From Pseudomonas antarctica (lineage in GTDB: Bacteria > Pseudomonadota > Gammaproteobacteria > Pseudomonadales > Pseudomonadaceae), in NCBI RefSeq assembly GCF_001647715.1, contig NZ_CP015600.1, positions 5,828,001 through 5,892,000 of the forward strand: DNA of 64,000 nucleotides, read 5' to 3'. Of the stretch, positions 1 to 10,940 are shown one piece after another. Position numbers and translations under genes: made by a program. Position 1 is the stretch's first letter; every line of letters starts with the position of its first letter. The notes beneath the pieces are model-generated. The model was not told the DNA's origin, made no database searches, and saw only the letters and a program-made list of their open reading frames with translations.

Positions 1-1
1 G

Positions 2-1024
2 GCAGTAGGCACCATCGCTCAGCGCAACAACATGAGCATTGACCAGTTCAAAGCTGCTCTGGCCCACGACGGCCTGTCCTATGAGGACGCCCGTGACCAG
101 ATCAAGCGTGAAATGATCATCAGCCGTGTGCGTCAGCGCCGTGTGGCCGAGCGGGTTCAAGTGTCCGAGCAGGAAGTGAAAAACTTCCTGGCGTCGGACC
201 TGGGCAAGATGCAGCTCTCCGAAGAGCTGCACCTGGCCAATATCCTGATCCCGACACCGGACAGCGCCAACGCCGAGCAGCTCAATGCAGCCGCCGCAAA
301 GACTCAGGCCGTTTATGACCGTTTGAAAGCCGGCGCTGACTTCGCCCAGACGGCAATTGCAGTCTCCGGCAGCGACAACGCCCTGGACGGCGGTGATATG
401 GGCTGGCGTAAAGCCGCTCAATTGCCACCTCCGTTTGACCGTGAACTGAGCGCCATGCAGCCGGGTGAAATTACCCAGCCAGCACGCACACCGGGCGGCT
501 TCATCATCCTCAAGTTGCTGGAAAAACGCGGCGGCGAGACCTCGCTGAAAGACGAAGTACATGTTCGTCACATCCTGGTCAAACCAAGCGAAATCCGTAC
601 CGAGGCGCAAACCAAGGAACTGGCCCAGAAGATCTATGACCGTATCGAAGGCGGTGAAGACTTCGCCACCTTGGCCAAGAGCTTCTCGGAAGACCCGGGT
701 TCGGCCCTCAACGGTGGCGACCTGAACTGGATCGACCCGAAAGCGCTGGTGCCGGAGTTCCAGGACGTTATGGCCAAGACCCCGCAAGGCGTTCTGTCCA
801 AGCCGTTCAAGACTCAATATGGCTGGCATGTACTGGAAGTTCTTGGCCGCCGCGCGACCGACAACACCACCCAGGCCCGCGAGCAACAAGCCCTGAGCGT
901 ATTGCGTAACCGCAAATACGACGAAGAGCTGCAAACCTGGTTGCGTCAGATCCGTGACGAAGCCTACGTGGAAAACAAGCTGCCAGGCGCCGAGCAAACA
1001 GGCACCGACCAGGCAACGAAGTGA
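2..1024 (+). CDS. surA: Periplasmic chaperone / peptidyl-prolyl isomerase SurA (5' end missing)
   Basis: The reading frame is open from the first bases of the window, so the signal peptide and the start of the N-terminal chaperone domain lie outside. What remains is the end of the N-domain, then two parvulin-type rotamase domains at about codons 75-165 and 185-275 (the second begins [10 protein letters not shown]), then the C-terminal helix. SurA assists outer-membrane protein folding in the periplasm. The stop codon overlaps the GTG start of pdxA, which indicates translational coupling. Family assignment is firm. The usual upstream partner lptD is not visible here. Confidence 0.96.
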   Translation, partial: AVGTIAQRNNMSIDQFKAALAHDGLSYEDARDQIKREMIISRVRQRRVAERVQVSEQEVKNFLASDLGKMQLSEELHLANILIPTPDSANAEQLNAAAAKTQAVYDRLKAGADFAQTAIAVSGSDNALDGGDMGWRKAAQLPPPFDRELSAMQPGEITQPARTPGGFIILKLLEKRGGETSLKDEVHVRHILVKPSEIRTEAQTKELAQKIYDRIEGGEDFATLAKSFSEDPGSALNGGDLNWIDPKALVPEFQDVMAKTPQGVLSKPFKTQYGWHVLEVLGRRATDNTTQAREQQALSVLRNRKYDEELQTWLRQIRDEAYVENKLPGAEQTGTDQATK

Positions 1025-2010
1025 AACCACAGCGTTTCGCGGTCACACCCGGCGAGCCGGCCGGCATTGGTCCAGACCTGTGCCTGCTCCTCGCCTCGCA
1101 ACCCCAGCCACACCCCCTGATTGCCATAACCAGCCGCGACCTGCTCCTTGAGCGGGCCGCGCAACTGGGTGTGGCCGTCACGTTGCTGGACGTGGCGCCG
1201 GGCAATTGGCCTGACCTGCCGGCCCCCGCAGGCAGCCTGTATGTGTGGGACACCCCGCTTGCGGCCAAGGTCGTTGCCGGGCAACTGAACAAGGCCAATG
1301 CGGCGTTTGTGCTGGAAACCCTGACCCGTGCCGGCCAAGGCTGTATCGACGGCGACTTCGCGGGCATGATCACCGCCCCTGTGCACAAGGGCGTCATCAA
1401 CGACTCCGGTATCGCCTTTTCCGGCCATACCGAATTCCTCGCCGAACTGACCCACACCGCTCAAGTCGTGATGATGCTTGCCACACGCGGCCTGCGCGTG
1501 GCCCTGGTGACCACGCACCTGCCGTTGCGCGATATCGCCGATGCCATCACCGCCGAGCGCGTGGAGCGCGTCACGCGCATCCTGTACACCGACTTGCAAC
1601 AAAAATTCGGCATTGCCCAACCCCGAATCCTGGTCTGCGGGCTTAACCCGCACGCCGGTGAAGGCGGCCATTTGGGCCATGAAGAAATCGACATCATTGA
1701 ACCGACATTAGAGCGTCTGCGCCAAGAAGGCATGGACCTGCGTGGCCCACTGCCTGCGGACACTCTGTTTACCCCCAAATATCTGGAGCACTGCGACGCA
1801 GTGCTGGCGATGTACCATGACCAGGGGCTGCCCGTGCTGAAATACAAAGGCTTCGGCGCCGCAGTCAACGTGACACTGGGCCTGCCGATCATCCGCACCT
1901 CCGTCGACCATGGCACTGCCCTGGACCTGGCGGGCAGCGGCAAGATCGATACCGGCAGCCTGCACGTGGCCCTGGAAACCGCCTATCAGATGGCCGAGAC
2001 CCGTATATGA
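1021..2010 (+). CDS. pdxA: 4-hydroxythreonine-4-phosphate dehydrogenase PdxA
   Basis: A 329-aa enzyme of the DXP-dependent pyridoxal 5'-phosphate pathway. It oxidises 4-phosphohydroxy-L-threonine with NAD(P). The metal-binding histidines of the family are visible in [10 protein letters not shown], in [16 protein letters not shown] and in [12 protein letters not shown]. The nucleotide-binding end is [13 protein letters not shown]. Translation starts at GTG inside the surA stop (GTGA overlap), and the stop overlaps the rsmA start (ATGA), so surA-pdxA-rsmA form one coupled transcription unit. Length matches the family. Confidence 0.96.
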   Translation: MKPQRFAVTPGEPAGIGPDLCLLLASQPQPHPLIAITSRDLLLERAAQLGVAVTLLDVAPGNWPDLPAPAGSLYVWDTPLAAKVVAGQLNKANAAFVLETLTRAGQGCIDGDFAGMITAPVHKGVINDSGIAFSGHTEFLAELTHTAQVVMMLATRGLRVALVTTHLPLRDIADAITAERVERVTRILYTDLQQKFGIAQPRILVCGLNPHAGEGGHLGHEEIDIIEPTLERLRQEGMDLRGPLPADTLFTPKYLEHCDAVLAMYHDQGLPVLKYKGFGAAVNVTLGLPIIRTSVDHGTALDLAGSGKIDTGSLHVALETAYQMAETRI

Positions 2011-2819
2011 CCGAGCATTACCAACACCGGGCGCGCAAGCGCTTCGGGCAGAACTTCCTGCACGACGCCGGCGTGATCGACCGCATCCTGCGCTCCATCC
2101 ATGCCAAACCTGAAGACCGCCTGCTGGAAATCGGCCCGGGCCAGGGCGCACTGACCCAAGGCCTGCTGGCCAGTGGCGGTCAACTGGACGTGGTTGAACT
2201 GGACAAGGACCTGATCCCGATCCTCAACCAGCAGTTCGCAGGCAAGTCCAACTTCAACCTGCACCAGGGCGACGCGCTGAAGTTCGACTTCAACAGCCTC
2301 AATGCCGCGCCCAACAGCCTGCGGGTGGTCGGCAACCTGCCTTACAACATCTCCACACCGCTGATTTTCCACCTGCTGAACAACGCCGGGATCATTCGCG
2401 ACATGCACTTCATGCTGCAAAAAGAAGTGGTTGAGCGCTTGGCGGCGGGGCCTGGTGGTGGTGATTGGGGCCGTCTGTCGATCATGGTTCAATACCATTG
2501 CCGTGTGGAACACCTGTTCAATGTTGGCCCCGGCGCGTTTAATCCGCCGCCGAAGGTCGACTCGGCCATCGTGCGCCTGGTGCCTCACGCCGTACTGCCG
2601 CACCCGGCCAAGGACCACAAGCTACTGGAGCGGGTGGTGCGCGAAGCGTTCAACCAGCGCCGCAAGACCCTGCGCAACACGCTCAAGGCGCTGCTGAGCA
2701 ACGCTGAGATCGAAGCCGCCGGCGTCGATGGCAGCCTGCGCCCCGAGCAACTGGACCTGGCCGCGTTCGTGCGCCTGGCCGACCAGCTTGCCATCCAGCC
2801 TGCGCCAACCGTGGACTGA
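2007..2819 (+). CDS. rsmA: 16S rRNA (adenine(1518)-N(6)/adenine(1519)-N(6)) dimethyltransferase RsmA (KsgA)
   Basis: A 270-aa SAM-dependent enzyme that dimethylates two adjacent adenines near the 3' end of 16S rRNA during late 30S assembly. The N-terminal GQNFLHD signature, the SAM-binding motif [10 protein letters not shown] and the catalytic NLPYNIS motif are all present, followed by the small C-terminal helical domain. The start overlaps the pdxA stop by four bases. A palindromic hairpin follows about 15 bases after the stop, before apaG. Residue motifs are intact and I see nothing unusual. Confidence 0.97.
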   Translation: MTEHYQHRARKRFGQNFLHDAGVIDRILRSIHAKPEDRLLEIGPGQGALTQGLLASGGQLDVVELDKDLIPILNQQFAGKSNFNLHQGDALKFDFNSLNAAPNSLRVVGNLPYNISTPLIFHLLNNAGIIRDMHFMLQKEVVERLAAGPGGGDWGRLSIMVQYHCRVEHLFNVGPGAFNPPPKVDSAIVRLVPHAVLPHPAKDHKLLERVVREAFNQRRKTLRNTLKALLSNAEIEAAGVDGSLRPEQLDLAAFVRLADQLAIQPAPTVD

Positions 2820-2834
2820 AGCCTGCCATGCATG

Positions 2835-2855
2835 GGCCAGACAGCATGTCTGGCC
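2835..2855. other. Hairpin between rsmA and apaG
   Basis: GGCCAGAC at 2835-2842 pairs with GTCTGGCC at 2848-2855 around a very short loop. No U-run follows, so this is more likely an mRNA-processing or partial-termination structure than a strong intrinsic terminator. Confidence 0.4.
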
Positions 2856-2925
2856 TAGTGCCCTGCTGATGGCCTAGACTGATCCGCATCTGCTGTCCTC
2901 CGCTTTTGCTTTTAAGGCCTCTTGC

Positions 2926-3306
2926 ATGTCCGATCCTCGCTACCAGATCGACGTCAGCGTCGTCACCCGCTTCCTCGCGGACCAATCTCAACCCGAACAT
3001 AACCGTTTCGCCTTTGCCTACACCATCACGGTGAAGAACAACGGGCAGGTGCCGGCCAAGCTGCTGTCGCGCCACTGGGTGATCACCGACGGTGACGGTC
3101 AGGTTGAGGAAGTGCGCGGCGCCGGTGTGGTTGGCCAGCAACCGTTGATCGACGTTGGCGCCAGCCATACCTACAGCAGCGGCACGGTGATGACCTCCAA
3201 AGTCGGCACCATGCAGGGCTCGTATCAGATGAAAGCCACCGACGGCAAACTGTTCGACGCCATCATCGCGCCCTTCCGCCTCGCCGTGCCTGGAGCCCTG
3301 CACTGA
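2926..3306 (+). CDS. apaG: ApaG domain protein
   Basis: A 126-aa single-domain protein of the ApaG (DUF525) family, a fibronectin-type beta sandwich. The conserved core runs from [13 protein letters not shown] to the glycine-rich [18 protein letters not shown]. The family has been linked to cobalt/magnesium resistance, but its biochemical role is not settled. It sits between rsmA and apaH as in most gammaproteobacteria, and its stop overlaps the apaH start. Length is typical. Confidence 0.95.
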   Translation: MSDPRYQIDVSVVTRFLADQSQPEHNRFAFAYTITVKNNGQVPAKLLSRHWVITDGDGQVEEVRGAGVVGQQPLIDVGASHTYSSGTVMTSKVGTMQGSYQMKATDGKLFDAIIAPFRLAVPGALH

Positions 3307-4154
3307 TGGCGACGTACGCGGTCGGCGACCTGCAAGGCTGCCTGGAACCCCTCAAGTGCCTGCTGGAGCGGGTTGCCTTCAACCCGGCAAGCGATCGCCT
3401 GTGGCTGGTGGGTGACTTGGTCAATCGCGGCCCCGAGTCCCTGGAAACCCTGCGTTTCCTGTATGGCCTGCGCGACTCCCTGGTGTGTGTACTGGGCAAC
3501 CATGATCTGCACTTGCTGGCGGCCGGCAATAACATCGAACGCCTGAAAAAGAGCGACACCCTGCGCGAAATCCTTGAAGCACCGGATCGCGCGCAACTGC
3601 TGGATTGGCTGCGTCGACAAAAGCTCATGCATTACGACGAAGGCCGCAACATGGCCTTGGTCCATGCTGGCATCCCGCCTCAATGGACACTGAAAAAAGC
3701 CCTCAAGTGTGCCGCTGAAGTGGAAAGCGCACTGGCCGATGACAGCCTCTACACCGCTTACCTCGACGGCATGTACGGCAATGAGCCCGTCAAGTGGGAC
3801 AACGACCTCACCGGCGCGACCCGCCTGCGCGTCATCACCAACTACTTCACACGCATGCGCTTCTGCACCGCAGAGGGCAAACTGGACCTCAAAAGCAAGG
3901 AAGGCGCCGACACCGCGCTGCCCGGCTACAAGCCCTGGTTTGCCCACAAGGAGCGCAAGACCCGCGACACGCAAATCATCTTCGGCCACTGGGCTGCCCT
4001 TGAAGGCAAGTGCGACGAGCCGGGTGTCTTTGCCCTCGATACCGGCTGCGTGTGGGGCGGCGCCATGACCCTGATGAACATCGACACCGGCGAGCGCTTG
4101 AGCTGCCAGTGTGAATCCCCCCTTTCCGTGACACTGCCGGCCGCCAAGCCATAG
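3306..4154 (+). CDS. apaH: Symmetrical bis(5'-nucleosyl)-tetraphosphatase ApaH
   Basis: A 282-aa metallophosphoesterase that splits Ap4A symmetrically into two ADP. It controls the alarmone level and can decap Np4-RNA. The calcineurin-type metal motifs are visible in order: GDLQGC near the N-terminus, [10 protein letters not shown], then GNHDLH, and a late GHW motif ([10 protein letters not shown]). It overlaps apaG by one base and is followed nine bases later by glpE, so it is part of the same operon. Confidence 0.96.
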   Translation: MATYAVGDLQGCLEPLKCLLERVAFNPASDRLWLVGDLVNRGPESLETLRFLYGLRDSLVCVLGNHDLHLLAAGNNIERLKKSDTLREILEAPDRAQLLDWLRRQKLMHYDEGRNMALVHAGIPPQWTLKKALKCAAEVESALADDSLYTAYLDGMYGNEPVKWDNDLTGATRLRVITNYFTRMRFCTAEGKLDLKSKEGADTALPGYKPWFAHKERKTRDTQIIFGHWAALEGKCDEPGVFALDTGCVWGGAMTLMNIDTGERLSCQCESPLSVTLPAAKP

Positions 4155-4163
4155 GAGCCCGCC

Positions 4164-4493
4164 ATGAGCGAATTCAAACGTATCCCTCCCGAAGAAGCCC
4201 AGGCACTGCGCGAGCAAGGTGCCGTGGTGGTCGACATCCGCGACCCTCAGGCTCACGCCGCTGGCCATATCACCGGCGCGCAGCATCTGGACAACCACAA
4301 CATCGCCGACTTCATCCGTGCCGCGGACCTCGACGCACCGGTGATCGTGGCCTGCTATCACGGCAACTCCAGCCAGAGCGCGGCCGCCTACCTGATCAGC
4401 CAGGGCTTCTCCGATGTCTATAGCCTGGACGGTGGCTTTGAGCTGTGGCGTACGACCTATCCTGCAGAAATTGCCTCCGGCGATTCGCAATAA
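4164..4493 (+). CDS. glpE: Thiosulfate sulfurtransferase GlpE (single-domain rhodanese)
   Basis: A 109-aa cytosolic rhodanese that transfers sulfane sulfur from thiosulfate to cyanide or dithiol acceptors. The active loop is [10 protein letters not shown] with the catalytic cysteine at residue 64. The N-terminal VVVDIRDPQ motif of rhodaneses is present. AGGAG lies just upstream of the ATG. It is the last gene of the surA-apaH run. The run of Ts right after the stop has no clear hairpin in front of it. Confidence 0.94.
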   Translation: MSEFKRIPPEEAQALREQGAVVVDIRDPQAHAAGHITGAQHLDNHNIADFIRAADLDAPVIVACYHGNSSQSAAAYLISQGFSDVYSLDGGFELWRTTYPAEIASGDSQ

Positions 4494-4600
4494 TTTTTTT
4501 CACACCCCGCTACCCCGCGTGACGCATGGGCTCGCGCCGTTTCTGACGAACGGCGCAGCCAACTAATTGCGCATCGCGCCTTGAACTCCCGGATTCCGAA

Positions 4601-4607
4601 CTATCCT
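4601..4607 (+). promoter_or_regulatory. Candidate stationary-phase (RpoS-type) -10 element for the prkA operon
   Basis: CTATCCT followed by TAA matches the extended sigma-S -10 pattern CTATACT at six of seven positions. It lies 170 bases before the prkA ATG in the 284-bp gap after glpE. The E. coli yeaG/yeaH genes are known RpoS targets, which fits. Prediction only. Confidence 0.35.
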
Positions 4608-4777
4608 TAAGCGCAGGCCATCCGAATCAGGGGAGAGCCGGTACACCGGCGTGCGGGTCATCGGTAGCGTTTGAGGGTGTTCTGGGGGGAAAACAGCCAT
4701 TGGTGATCACCAATGACTGCCAGCATCGACTGATTGATCCGGCGTCGGCTCCACGTATCGAGCGAGGTGACGACGTC

Positions 4778-6700
4778 ATGAGTATCTTTAGCCACTTCCA
4801 ACAACGCTTCGCGTCCACACAGCAGGAAGAGCTCACGCTGCAAGAGTATCTCGAGCTGTGCAAGCAGGACCGCAGCACCTACGCGTCTGCCGCCGAACGT
4901 CTGCTATTGGCAATTGGTGAGCCGGAACTGGTGGAAACCGCCAACAATTCGCGCCTGTCGCGAATATTTTCCAACAAGGTGATCCGCCGCTATCCGGCCT
5001 TTGAAGACTTCCATGGTATGGAAGAATGCATCGACCAGATCGTCTCCTACTTCCGCCATGCCGCCCAAGGCCTGGAAGAGAAGAAACAGATCCTTTACCT
5101 GCTCGGCCCCGTCGGCGGCGGCAAGTCGTCCCTGGCTGAAAAACTCAAACAACTGATCGAGAAGGTGCCCTTCTACGCGATCAAGGGCTCACCGGTATTC
5201 GAGTCGCCACTGGGCCTGTTCAACGCCACGGAAGATGGCGCGATCCTCGAAGAGGACTTCGGCATTCCGCGCCGCTACCTCAATACCATCATGTCGCCCT
5301 GGGCCACCAAGCGCCTGGCCGAATTTGGCGGTGATATCAGCCAGTTCCGCGTGGTGAAACTCTACCCGTCGATCCTCAACCAGATCGGCGTGGCCAAGAC
5401 CGAGCCAGGCGATGAGAACAACCAGGACATTTCGGCCTTGGTGGGTAAAGTCGATATCCGTAAACTCGAAGAATTCCCGCAGAACGACGCCGACGCCTAC
5501 AGCTATTCGGGCGCACTGTGCCGGGCCAACCAGGGCCTGATGGAGTTCGTGGAGATGTTCAAGGCGCCGATCAAGGTGCTGCACCCACTCCTGACCGCAA
5601 CCCAGGAAGGCAACTACAACAGTACCGAAGGTCTGGGCGCGATTCCGTTCACCGGGATCCTGCTGGCCCACTCCAACGAATCGGAATGGCATACCTTCCG
5701 CAACAACAAGAACAACGAAGCCTTCATCGACCGGATCTACATCGTCAAGGTGCCGTACTGCCTGCGGGTCAGCGACGAGATCAAGATTTACGACAAGCTG
5801 CTGTTCAACAGTTCTCTGGCCAAGGCTCACTGCGCGCCCGACACCCTGAAAATGCTTGCGCAATTCACCGTGCTGTCGCGCCTCAAGGAGCCGGAGAATT
5901 CGAACATCTACTCGAAGATGCGCGTGTACGACGGCGAAAACCTCAAGGACACCGATCCCAAGGCCAAGTCGATCCAGGAATATCGCGACACGGCGGGCGT
6001 GGATGAGGGCATGAACGGCCTTTCCACACGTTTCGCGTTCAAGATCCTCTCCAAGGTCTTCAACTTCGACCCGCACGAGATCGCCGCCAACCCGGTGCAC
6101 CTGCTCTATGTACTGGAACAGCAGATCGAACAGGAGCAATTCCAGGCGGAAACCCGCGAACGCTACCTGCGCTTCCTCAAGGAATACCTGGCGCCGCGCT
6201 ACATCGAGTTTATCGGCAAGGAAATCCAGACCGCGTACCTGGAGTCCTACAGCGAGTACGGCCAGAACATTTTCGACCGCTACGTGCTGTACGCAGACTT
6301 CTGGATTCAGGACCAGGAATACCGCGACCCGGAAACCGGCGAAATCCTCAACCGCGTAGCCCTCAACGAGGAGCTGGAAAAGATCGAGAAACCAGCCGGC
6401 ATCAGCAATCCGAAGGATTTCCGCAACGAAATCGTCAACTTCGTGCTGCGCGCCCGGGCCAACAACAACGGCAAGAACCCTACCTGGCTCAGCTACGAGA
6501 AGCTGCGGGTGGTTATCGAGAAGAAAATGTTCTCCAACACCGAGGATCTGCTGCCGGTCATCAGCTTCAACGCCAAGGCCAGCAAGGAGGACCAGCAAAA
6601 ACACAACGACTTCGTTACACGAATGGTTGAGCGTGGCTACACCGACAAACAGGTACGGCTGCTCTCCGAGTGGTATCTGCGGGTTCGCAAATCGCAGTGA
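4778..6700 (+). CDS. prkA: PrkA family AAA+ serine protein kinase (YeaG)
   Basis: A 640-aa protein of the PrkA/YeaG family, with an AAA+ ATPase core and a C-terminal kinase-like region. The Walker A motif is at residues 110-118 (GPVGGGKSS). I chose the ATG at 4778 because GAGGTGA lies eight bases before it and the product MSIFSHFQQRF matches the family length. A longer in-frame opening upstream has no ribosome site. It is followed by yeaH and spoVR, the conserved three-gene stress/nutrient-limitation module. Its physiological substrates are not established. Confidence 0.95.
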   Translation: MSIFSHFQQRFASTQQEELTLQEYLELCKQDRSTYASAAERLLLAIGEPELVETANNSRLSRIFSNKVIRRYPAFEDFHGMEECIDQIVSYFRHAAQGLEEKKQILYLLGPVGGGKSSLAEKLKQLIEKVPFYAIKGSPVFESPLGLFNATEDGAILEEDFGIPRRYLNTIMSPWATKRLAEFGGDISQFRVVKLYPSILNQIGVAKTEPGDENNQDISALVGKVDIRKLEEFPQNDADAYSYSGALCRANQGLMEFVEMFKAPIKVLHPLLTATQEGNYNSTEGLGAIPFTGILLAHSNESEWHTFRNNKNNEAFIDRIYIVKVPYCLRVSDEIKIYDKLLFNSSLAKAHCAPDTLKMLAQFTVLSRLKEPENSNIYSKMRVYDGENLKDTDPKAKSIQEYRDTAGVDEGMNGLSTRFAFKILSKVFNFDPHEIAANPVHLLYVLEQQIEQEQFQAETRERYLRFLKEYLAPRYIEFIGKEIQTAYLESYSEYGQNIFDRYVLYADFWIQDQEYRDPETGEILNRVALNEELEKIEKPAGISNPKDFRNEIVNFVLRARANNNGKNPTWLSYEKLRVVIEKKMFSNTEDLLPVISFNAKASKEDQQKHNDFVTRMVERGYTDKQVRLLSEWYLRVRKSQ

Positions 6701-6721
6701 AATAGCGACAAGCTTCTAGCG

Positions 6722-6784
6722 ACAAGCTGCAAGATAAAGGCGAGTGAGCCGTCATATTGGGCGCACACTCCTCTTGCAGCTTGT
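6722..6784. repeat. 12-bp inverted repeat between prkA and yeaH
   Basis: ACAAGCTGCAAG at 6722-6733 and its exact reverse complement at 6773-6784 flank a 39-bp loop. Related AAGCTTCTAG and TAGCTTACGACTTGAAGCT words surround it. This resembles a small intergenic palindromic repeat and may stabilise or process the prkA-yeaH message. Confidence 0.6.
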
Positions 6785-6816
6785 AGCTTACGACTTGAAG
6801 CTCCCCGGAGGGGCCT

Positions 6817-8088
6817 ATGAGCTATGTGATCGACCGACGCCTTAATGGCAAGAACAAGAGCACGGTAAACCGCCAGCGTTTCCTGCGGCGGTACCGTGAC
6901 CACATCAAAAAGGCCGTTGAAGAGGCTGTCAGCCGCCGCTCCATCACCGACATGGAGCATGGTGAACAAATCAGCATTCCCGGACGGGACATCGACGAAC
7001 CGGTGCTGCACCATGGCCGGGGCGGCAAGCAGACCGTCGTGCACCCCGGCAACAAGGAGTTCACCACCGGCGAGCACATCCAACGGCCCCAAGGTGGCGG
7101 CGGGGGTAAAGGCCCGGGCAAGGCCGGCAACTCCGGCGAAGGCATGGATGAGTTCGTGTTCCAGATTACCCAGGAAGAATTCCTCGAATTCATGTTCGAG
7201 GACCTGGAGCTGCCCAACCTGGTCAAACGCAACCTGACCGGCACCGATACGTTCAAGACCGTGCGCGCCGGGATAAGCAACGAGGGCAATCCGTCCCGGA
7301 TCAACATCATCCGCACCCTGCGCTCGGCCCATGCTCGCCGTATCGCACTGTCGGGCAGCAGCCGCGCCAAACTAAAACAGGCCAAGGAAGAGTTGGCGCG
7401 CTTGAAGCGCGAAGAGCCGGACAACTTCGGCGATATTCAGGAAATCGAGGCCGAAATCGAAAAACTCAGCGCGCGCATTCACCGCGTGCCGTTTCTCGAT
7501 ACCTTTGACCTGAAATACAACCTGCTGGTGAAGCAACCCAACCCCAGCTCCAAGGCGGTCATGTTCTGCCTGATGGACGTGTCCGGCTCCATGACCCAGG
7601 CCACCAAGGACATCGCCAAGCGCTTCTTCATCCTGCTGTACCTGTTTCTGAAGCGGAACTACGACAAGATCGACGTGGTGTTCATCCGCCATCACACCAG
7701 CGCCCGGGAAGTGGACGAAGAAGAGTTCTTTTACTCGCGGGAAACCGGCGGCACCATCGTGTCCAGCGCGTTGAAGCTGATGCAGGAGATCATGGCCGAG
7801 CGCTACCCGGCCAACGAGTGGAATATCTACGCCGCCCAGGCTTCCGACGGCGACAACTGGAATGATGATTCGCCCATCTGCCGCGACATCCTGATCAACC
7901 AGATCATGCCGTTTGTGCAGTACTACACGTACGTCGAAATTACCCCCCGTGAGCACCAGGCCCTGTGGTTCGAATACGAGCGCATCGGCGAAGCCTTTGC
8001 CGATACCTTCGCCCAGCAGCAACTGGTCTCGGCCGGCGATATCTACCCGGTCTTCCGTGAACTCTTCCAGCGCAGGTTAGTGACATGA
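6817..8088 (+). CDS. yeaH: YeaH/YhbH family protein (DUF444, von Willebrand A-like)
   Basis: A 423-aa protein of the DUF444 family. A basic N-terminal region is followed by a glycine-rich linker ([14 protein letters not shown]) and a von Willebrand factor A-like domain with the metal-site motif MDVSGSM at residues 253-259. It is strictly associated with PrkA and SpoVR genes and probably acts in the same complex or signalling step. Its molecular function is unknown. The start has a strong GGAGG site, and the stop overlaps the next start by four bases. Confidence 0.94.
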   Translation: MSYVIDRRLNGKNKSTVNRQRFLRRYRDHIKKAVEEAVSRRSITDMEHGEQISIPGRDIDEPVLHHGRGGKQTVVHPGNKEFTTGEHIQRPQGGGGGKGPGKAGNSGEGMDEFVFQITQEEFLEFMFEDLELPNLVKRNLTGTDTFKTVRAGISNEGNPSRINIIRTLRSAHARRIALSGSSRAKLKQAKEELARLKREEPDNFGDIQEIEAEIEKLSARIHRVPFLDTFDLKYNLLVKQPNPSSKAVMFCLMDVSGSMTQATKDIAKRFFILLYLFLKRNYDKIDVVFIRHHTSAREVDEEEFFYSRETGGTIVSSALKLMQEIMAERYPANEWNIYAAQASDGDNWNDDSPICRDILINQIMPFVQYYTYVEITPREHQALWFEYERIGEAFADTFAQQQLVSAGDIYPVFRELFQRRLVT

Positions 8089-9647
8089 CGGCCAAAGCGC
8101 ATAAGCGCCAACCCATTTCCACCGGGTCCGAGTGGACCTTTGAACTGATCCAGGCCTATGACCGGGAAATCAGCCGTATCGCGGCGGGTTATGCCCTGGA
8201 CACTTACCCTAACCAGATCGAAGTCATCACCGCCGAACAGATGATGGATGCGTATGCGTCAGTCGGCATGCCCTTGGGCTATCACCACTGGTCCTATGGC
8301 AAGCACTTCCTCAGCACCGAAAAGTCCTACACCCGCGGCCAGATGGGCCTGGCCTACGAGATCGTCATCAACTCCGACCCATGCATCGCCTATCTGATGG
8401 AGGAAAACACCATCTGCATGCAGGCGTTGGTGGTGGCCCATGCATGCTACGGGCACAACAGTTTCTTCAAAGGCAATTACCTGTTCCGCACCTGGACCGA
8501 TGCCAGCTCGATCATCGATTATCTGGTGTTCGCCAAGCAGTACATCATGCAGTGCGAGGAGCGTCATGGCATCGACGCGGTGGAGGACTTGCTCGATTCC
8601 TGCCACGCCCTGATGAACTATGGGGTTGATCGCTACAAACGTCCGTACCCGATTTCTGCCGAGGAAGAACGCCTGCGCCAGAAGGAGCGTGAGGAACACT
8701 TGCAGAAACAGATCAACGACCTGTGGCGCACCATTCCAAAACGTGCGGGCAAAAACAGCGACAAGGACAATGCGCGCTTCCCTGCCGAACCTCAGGAAAA
8801 CATCCTCTATTTCCTGGAAAAACACGCGCCACTGCTGGAGCCGTGGCAGCGGGAAATCGTGCGCATCGTGCGCAAGATCGCCCAGTACTTTTATCCACAG
8901 CGCCAGACCCAGGTGATGAACGAAGGTTGGGCCACGTTCTGGCACTACACCTTGATGAATGACCTGTACGACGAGGGCCTGGTCACCGACGGTTTCATGA
9001 TGGAGTTCCTCACCTCCCACACCAGCGTAGTGTTCCAGCCAGGCTTTGATAGCCCGTATTACAGCGGCATCAACCCCTACGCACTGGGCTTTGCGATGTA
9101 TCGCGACATCCGGCGCATGTGCGAACACCCCACCGAAGAAGACCGCCGCTGGTTCCCGGAAATCGCCGGCAGCGATTGGCTGTCGACCATCAAGTTCGCC
9201 ATGAGCAGCTTCAAGGATGAGAGCTTCATCCTGCAGTACCTGTCACCCCAGGTGATTCGCGACCTCAAGCTGTTCAGCATCATGGATGACGACCTCAAGG
9301 ATGACTTGGTGGTGCCCGCGATTCATGACGAACCCGGCTACCGCACCATCCGTGAAACCCTGGCGGCGCAGTACAACCTGGGCAATCGTGAGCCTAACGT
9401 GCAGATCTACAGCATCGATGTGCGCGGCGACCGCTCGCTGACCCTGCGTCATCAGCAGCACGACCGCAAACCCTTGGGCGAATCCACCGAGGAGGTGCTC
9501 AAGCACCTGCATCGGTTATGGGGCTTCGACATTCACCTGGAAACCCTGCAGGGCGATCAAGTGATGAAGACCCACCACGTGCCGCCACGCAGCGATCATA
9601 ACGACAACGACTACGGCCGCCTGGACCTGGCCGTCGTTCACCTCTGA
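8085..9647 (+). CDS. SpoVR family protein (YcgB)
   Basis: A 520-aa protein of the SpoVR/YcgB family. Its N-terminal conserved domain contains [16 protein letters not shown] and [11 protein letters not shown], and a C-terminal tail holds the [11 protein letters not shown] segment. SpoVR is named for spore cortex formation in Bacillus, but here it is the third member of the prkA-yeaH-spoVR stress module. No enzymatic activity can be assigned. The start overlaps the yeaH stop. A strong bidirectional-looking terminator follows immediately. Confidence 0.94.
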   Translation: MTAKAHKRQPISTGSEWTFELIQAYDREISRIAAGYALDTYPNQIEVITAEQMMDAYASVGMPLGYHHWSYGKHFLSTEKSYTRGQMGLAYEIVINSDPCIAYLMEENTICMQALVVAHACYGHNSFFKGNYLFRTWTDASSIIDYLVFAKQYIMQCEERHGIDAVEDLLDSCHALMNYGVDRYKRPYPISAEEERLRQKEREEHLQKQINDLWRTIPKRAGKNSDKDNARFPAEPQENILYFLEKHAPLLEPWQREIVRIVRKIAQYFYPQRQTQVMNEGWATFWHYTLMNDLYDEGLVTDGFMMEFLTSHTSVVFQPGFDSPYYSGINPYALGFAMYRDIRRMCEHPTEEDRRWFPEIAGSDWLSTIKFAMSSFKDESFILQYLSPQVIRDLKLFSIMDDDLKDDLVVPAIHDEPGYRTIRETLAAQYNLGNREPNVQIYSIDVRGDRSLTLRHQQHDRKPLGESTEEVLKHLHRLWGFDIHLETLQGDQVMKTHHVPPRSDHNDNDYGRLDLAVVHL

Positions 9648-9653
9648 AACAGC

Positions 9654-9709
9654 AAAGCCTCCATTGGTCAGGCACAGGCGTTATCCTGTGCCGCTAATGG
9701 AGGCTTTTT
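9654..9709 (+). terminator. Nested intrinsic terminator after spoVR, abutting the cca start
   Basis: An outer stem AAAGCCTCCATT (9654-9665) pairs with AATGGAGGCTTT (9696-9707). An inner stem pairs GGCACAGG (9671-9678) with CCTGTGCC (9685-9692). A T-run follows and runs into the cca ATG at 9711. The GGAGG used by cca lies inside the 3' arm of the outer stem. Confidence 0.85.
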
Positions 9710-9710
9710 C

Positions 9711-10940
9711 ATGAAAATCTACAAAGTCGGCGGTGCGGTGCGTGACCGGTTGCTGGGCATCAAGGTCACCGACATCGACCGTGTTGTCGTCGGCGCAACC
9801 ACTGAAGAAATGCTCGCCAAGGGCTACAAGCCGGTGGGCGCTGACTTTCCGGTATTCCTGGACCCCAAAAACGGCGACGAATACGCCCTCGCCCGCACCG
9901 AACGCAAGAGCGGCCGGGGTTATGGTGGTTTTGTATTCCATGCCAGCCCCGAGGTGACGCTGGAAGAAGACCTGATTCGTCGCGACCTGACCATCAACGC
10001 CATGGCGGAGGATGATGACGGCAACCTGACCGATCCCTATCACGGCCAGCAGGATTTGACAGCGCGCGTTTTGCGTCACGTTTCCCCCGCATTTGCCGAA
10101 GATCCCCTCCGTGTACTGCGCGTTGCACGTTTTGCAGCACGTTACGCTCACCTCGGCTTTACCGTCGCGCCGCCAACGTTGGAGCTGATGCGTCAGCTCA
10201 GCGAATCCGGCGAACTGGAAGCCCTGACGCCAGAGCGCAGTTGGAAAGAAATCTCTCGGGCACTGATGGAGGATCAGCCTCAAGTCTTTATTCAGGTACT
10301 GCGCGACTGCAACGCGCTGAAAACCCTGATGCCGGAAGTGGATGCCCTGTTCGGTGTACCGCAACCAGCAGCCCATCACCCTGAAATCGACACCGGCCTA
10401 CATACCTTGAGCGTGCTGGAACAGGCGGCCCTGCACAAACAACCGCTCACCGTGCGCTGGGCCTGCCTGCTGCATGACGTGGGCAAAGGCCTGACACCTG
10501 TGGATAAGTTGCCGCAGCATATTGCCCACGAACAGACCGGCCTGAAGCTGATCAAGGCGGTGAACGAGCGCTTCAAGGTGCCGAAGGATTGTCAGGAATT
10601 GGCCCTGCTTGTCGGCCAATATCACACCCACGGCCATCGCGCGCTGGAGCTGAAAGCGTCGACATTGCTGGAATTGCTGCAGAGTTTTGACGTTTATCGC
10701 AGGCCACAGCGTTTTGAAGAGTTCGTGGTGAGCTGTGAAATGGACGCACGGGGCCGCAAAGGCCTGGAGCAAAGAAGTTATCCACAAGCGGATTATTTAC
10801 GCGGCGCGGCGAAAGCGGCCCGCGAGGTGCCTGTGGCGCCTTTGCTGGAGAAAGGCTTCAAAGGCCCCGAGCTGGGTGAGGCGCTCAAGCGTGAGCGGCT
10901 CAAGGTGTTGAAAGCCTACAAAGAACAACACGCCCTATAG
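9711..10940 (+). CDS. cca: Multifunctional CCA tRNA nucleotidyltransferase with HD domain
   Basis: A 409-aa class II tRNA nucleotidyltransferase that builds or repairs the 3'-CCA end. The nucleotidyltransferase head begins [10 protein letters not shown], with the catalytic aspartates in DIDR at residues 21-23, followed by [12 protein letters not shown]-terminal HD phosphohydrolase domain carries LLHDVGKG (H255, D256), which gives the 2',3'-cyclic phosphodiesterase/phosphatase activities of the longer gammaproteobacterial enzymes. Its Shine-Dalgarno is inside the preceding terminator stem. The stop overlaps the convergent folK stop by six bases. Confidence 0.96.
   Translation: MKIYKVGGAVRDRLLGIKVTDIDRVVVGATTEEMLAKGYKPVGADFPVFLDPKNGDEYALARTERKSGRGYGGFVFHASPEVTLEEDLIRRDLTINAMAEDDDGNLTDPYHGQQDLTARVLRHVSPAFAEDPLRVLRVARFAARYAHLGFTVAPPTLELMRQLSESGELEALTPERSWKEISRALMEDQPQVFIQVLRDCNALKTLMPEVDALFGVPQPAAHHPEIDTGLHTLSVLEQAALHKQPLTVRWACLLHDVGKGLTPVDKLPQHIAHEQTGLKLIKAVNERFKVPKDCQELALLVGQYHTHGHRALELKASTLLELLQSFDVYRRPQRFEEFVVSCEMDARGRKGLEQRSYPQADYLRGAAKAAREVPVAPLLEKGFKGPELGEALKRERLKVLKAYKEQHAL

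Noticed and set aside
5189..6604. Long open frame on the minus strand opposite prkA (471 codons)
   Set aside because: It mirrors a well-conserved gene in GC-rich DNA. The product is valine/leucine-rich without domains and has no ribosome site.
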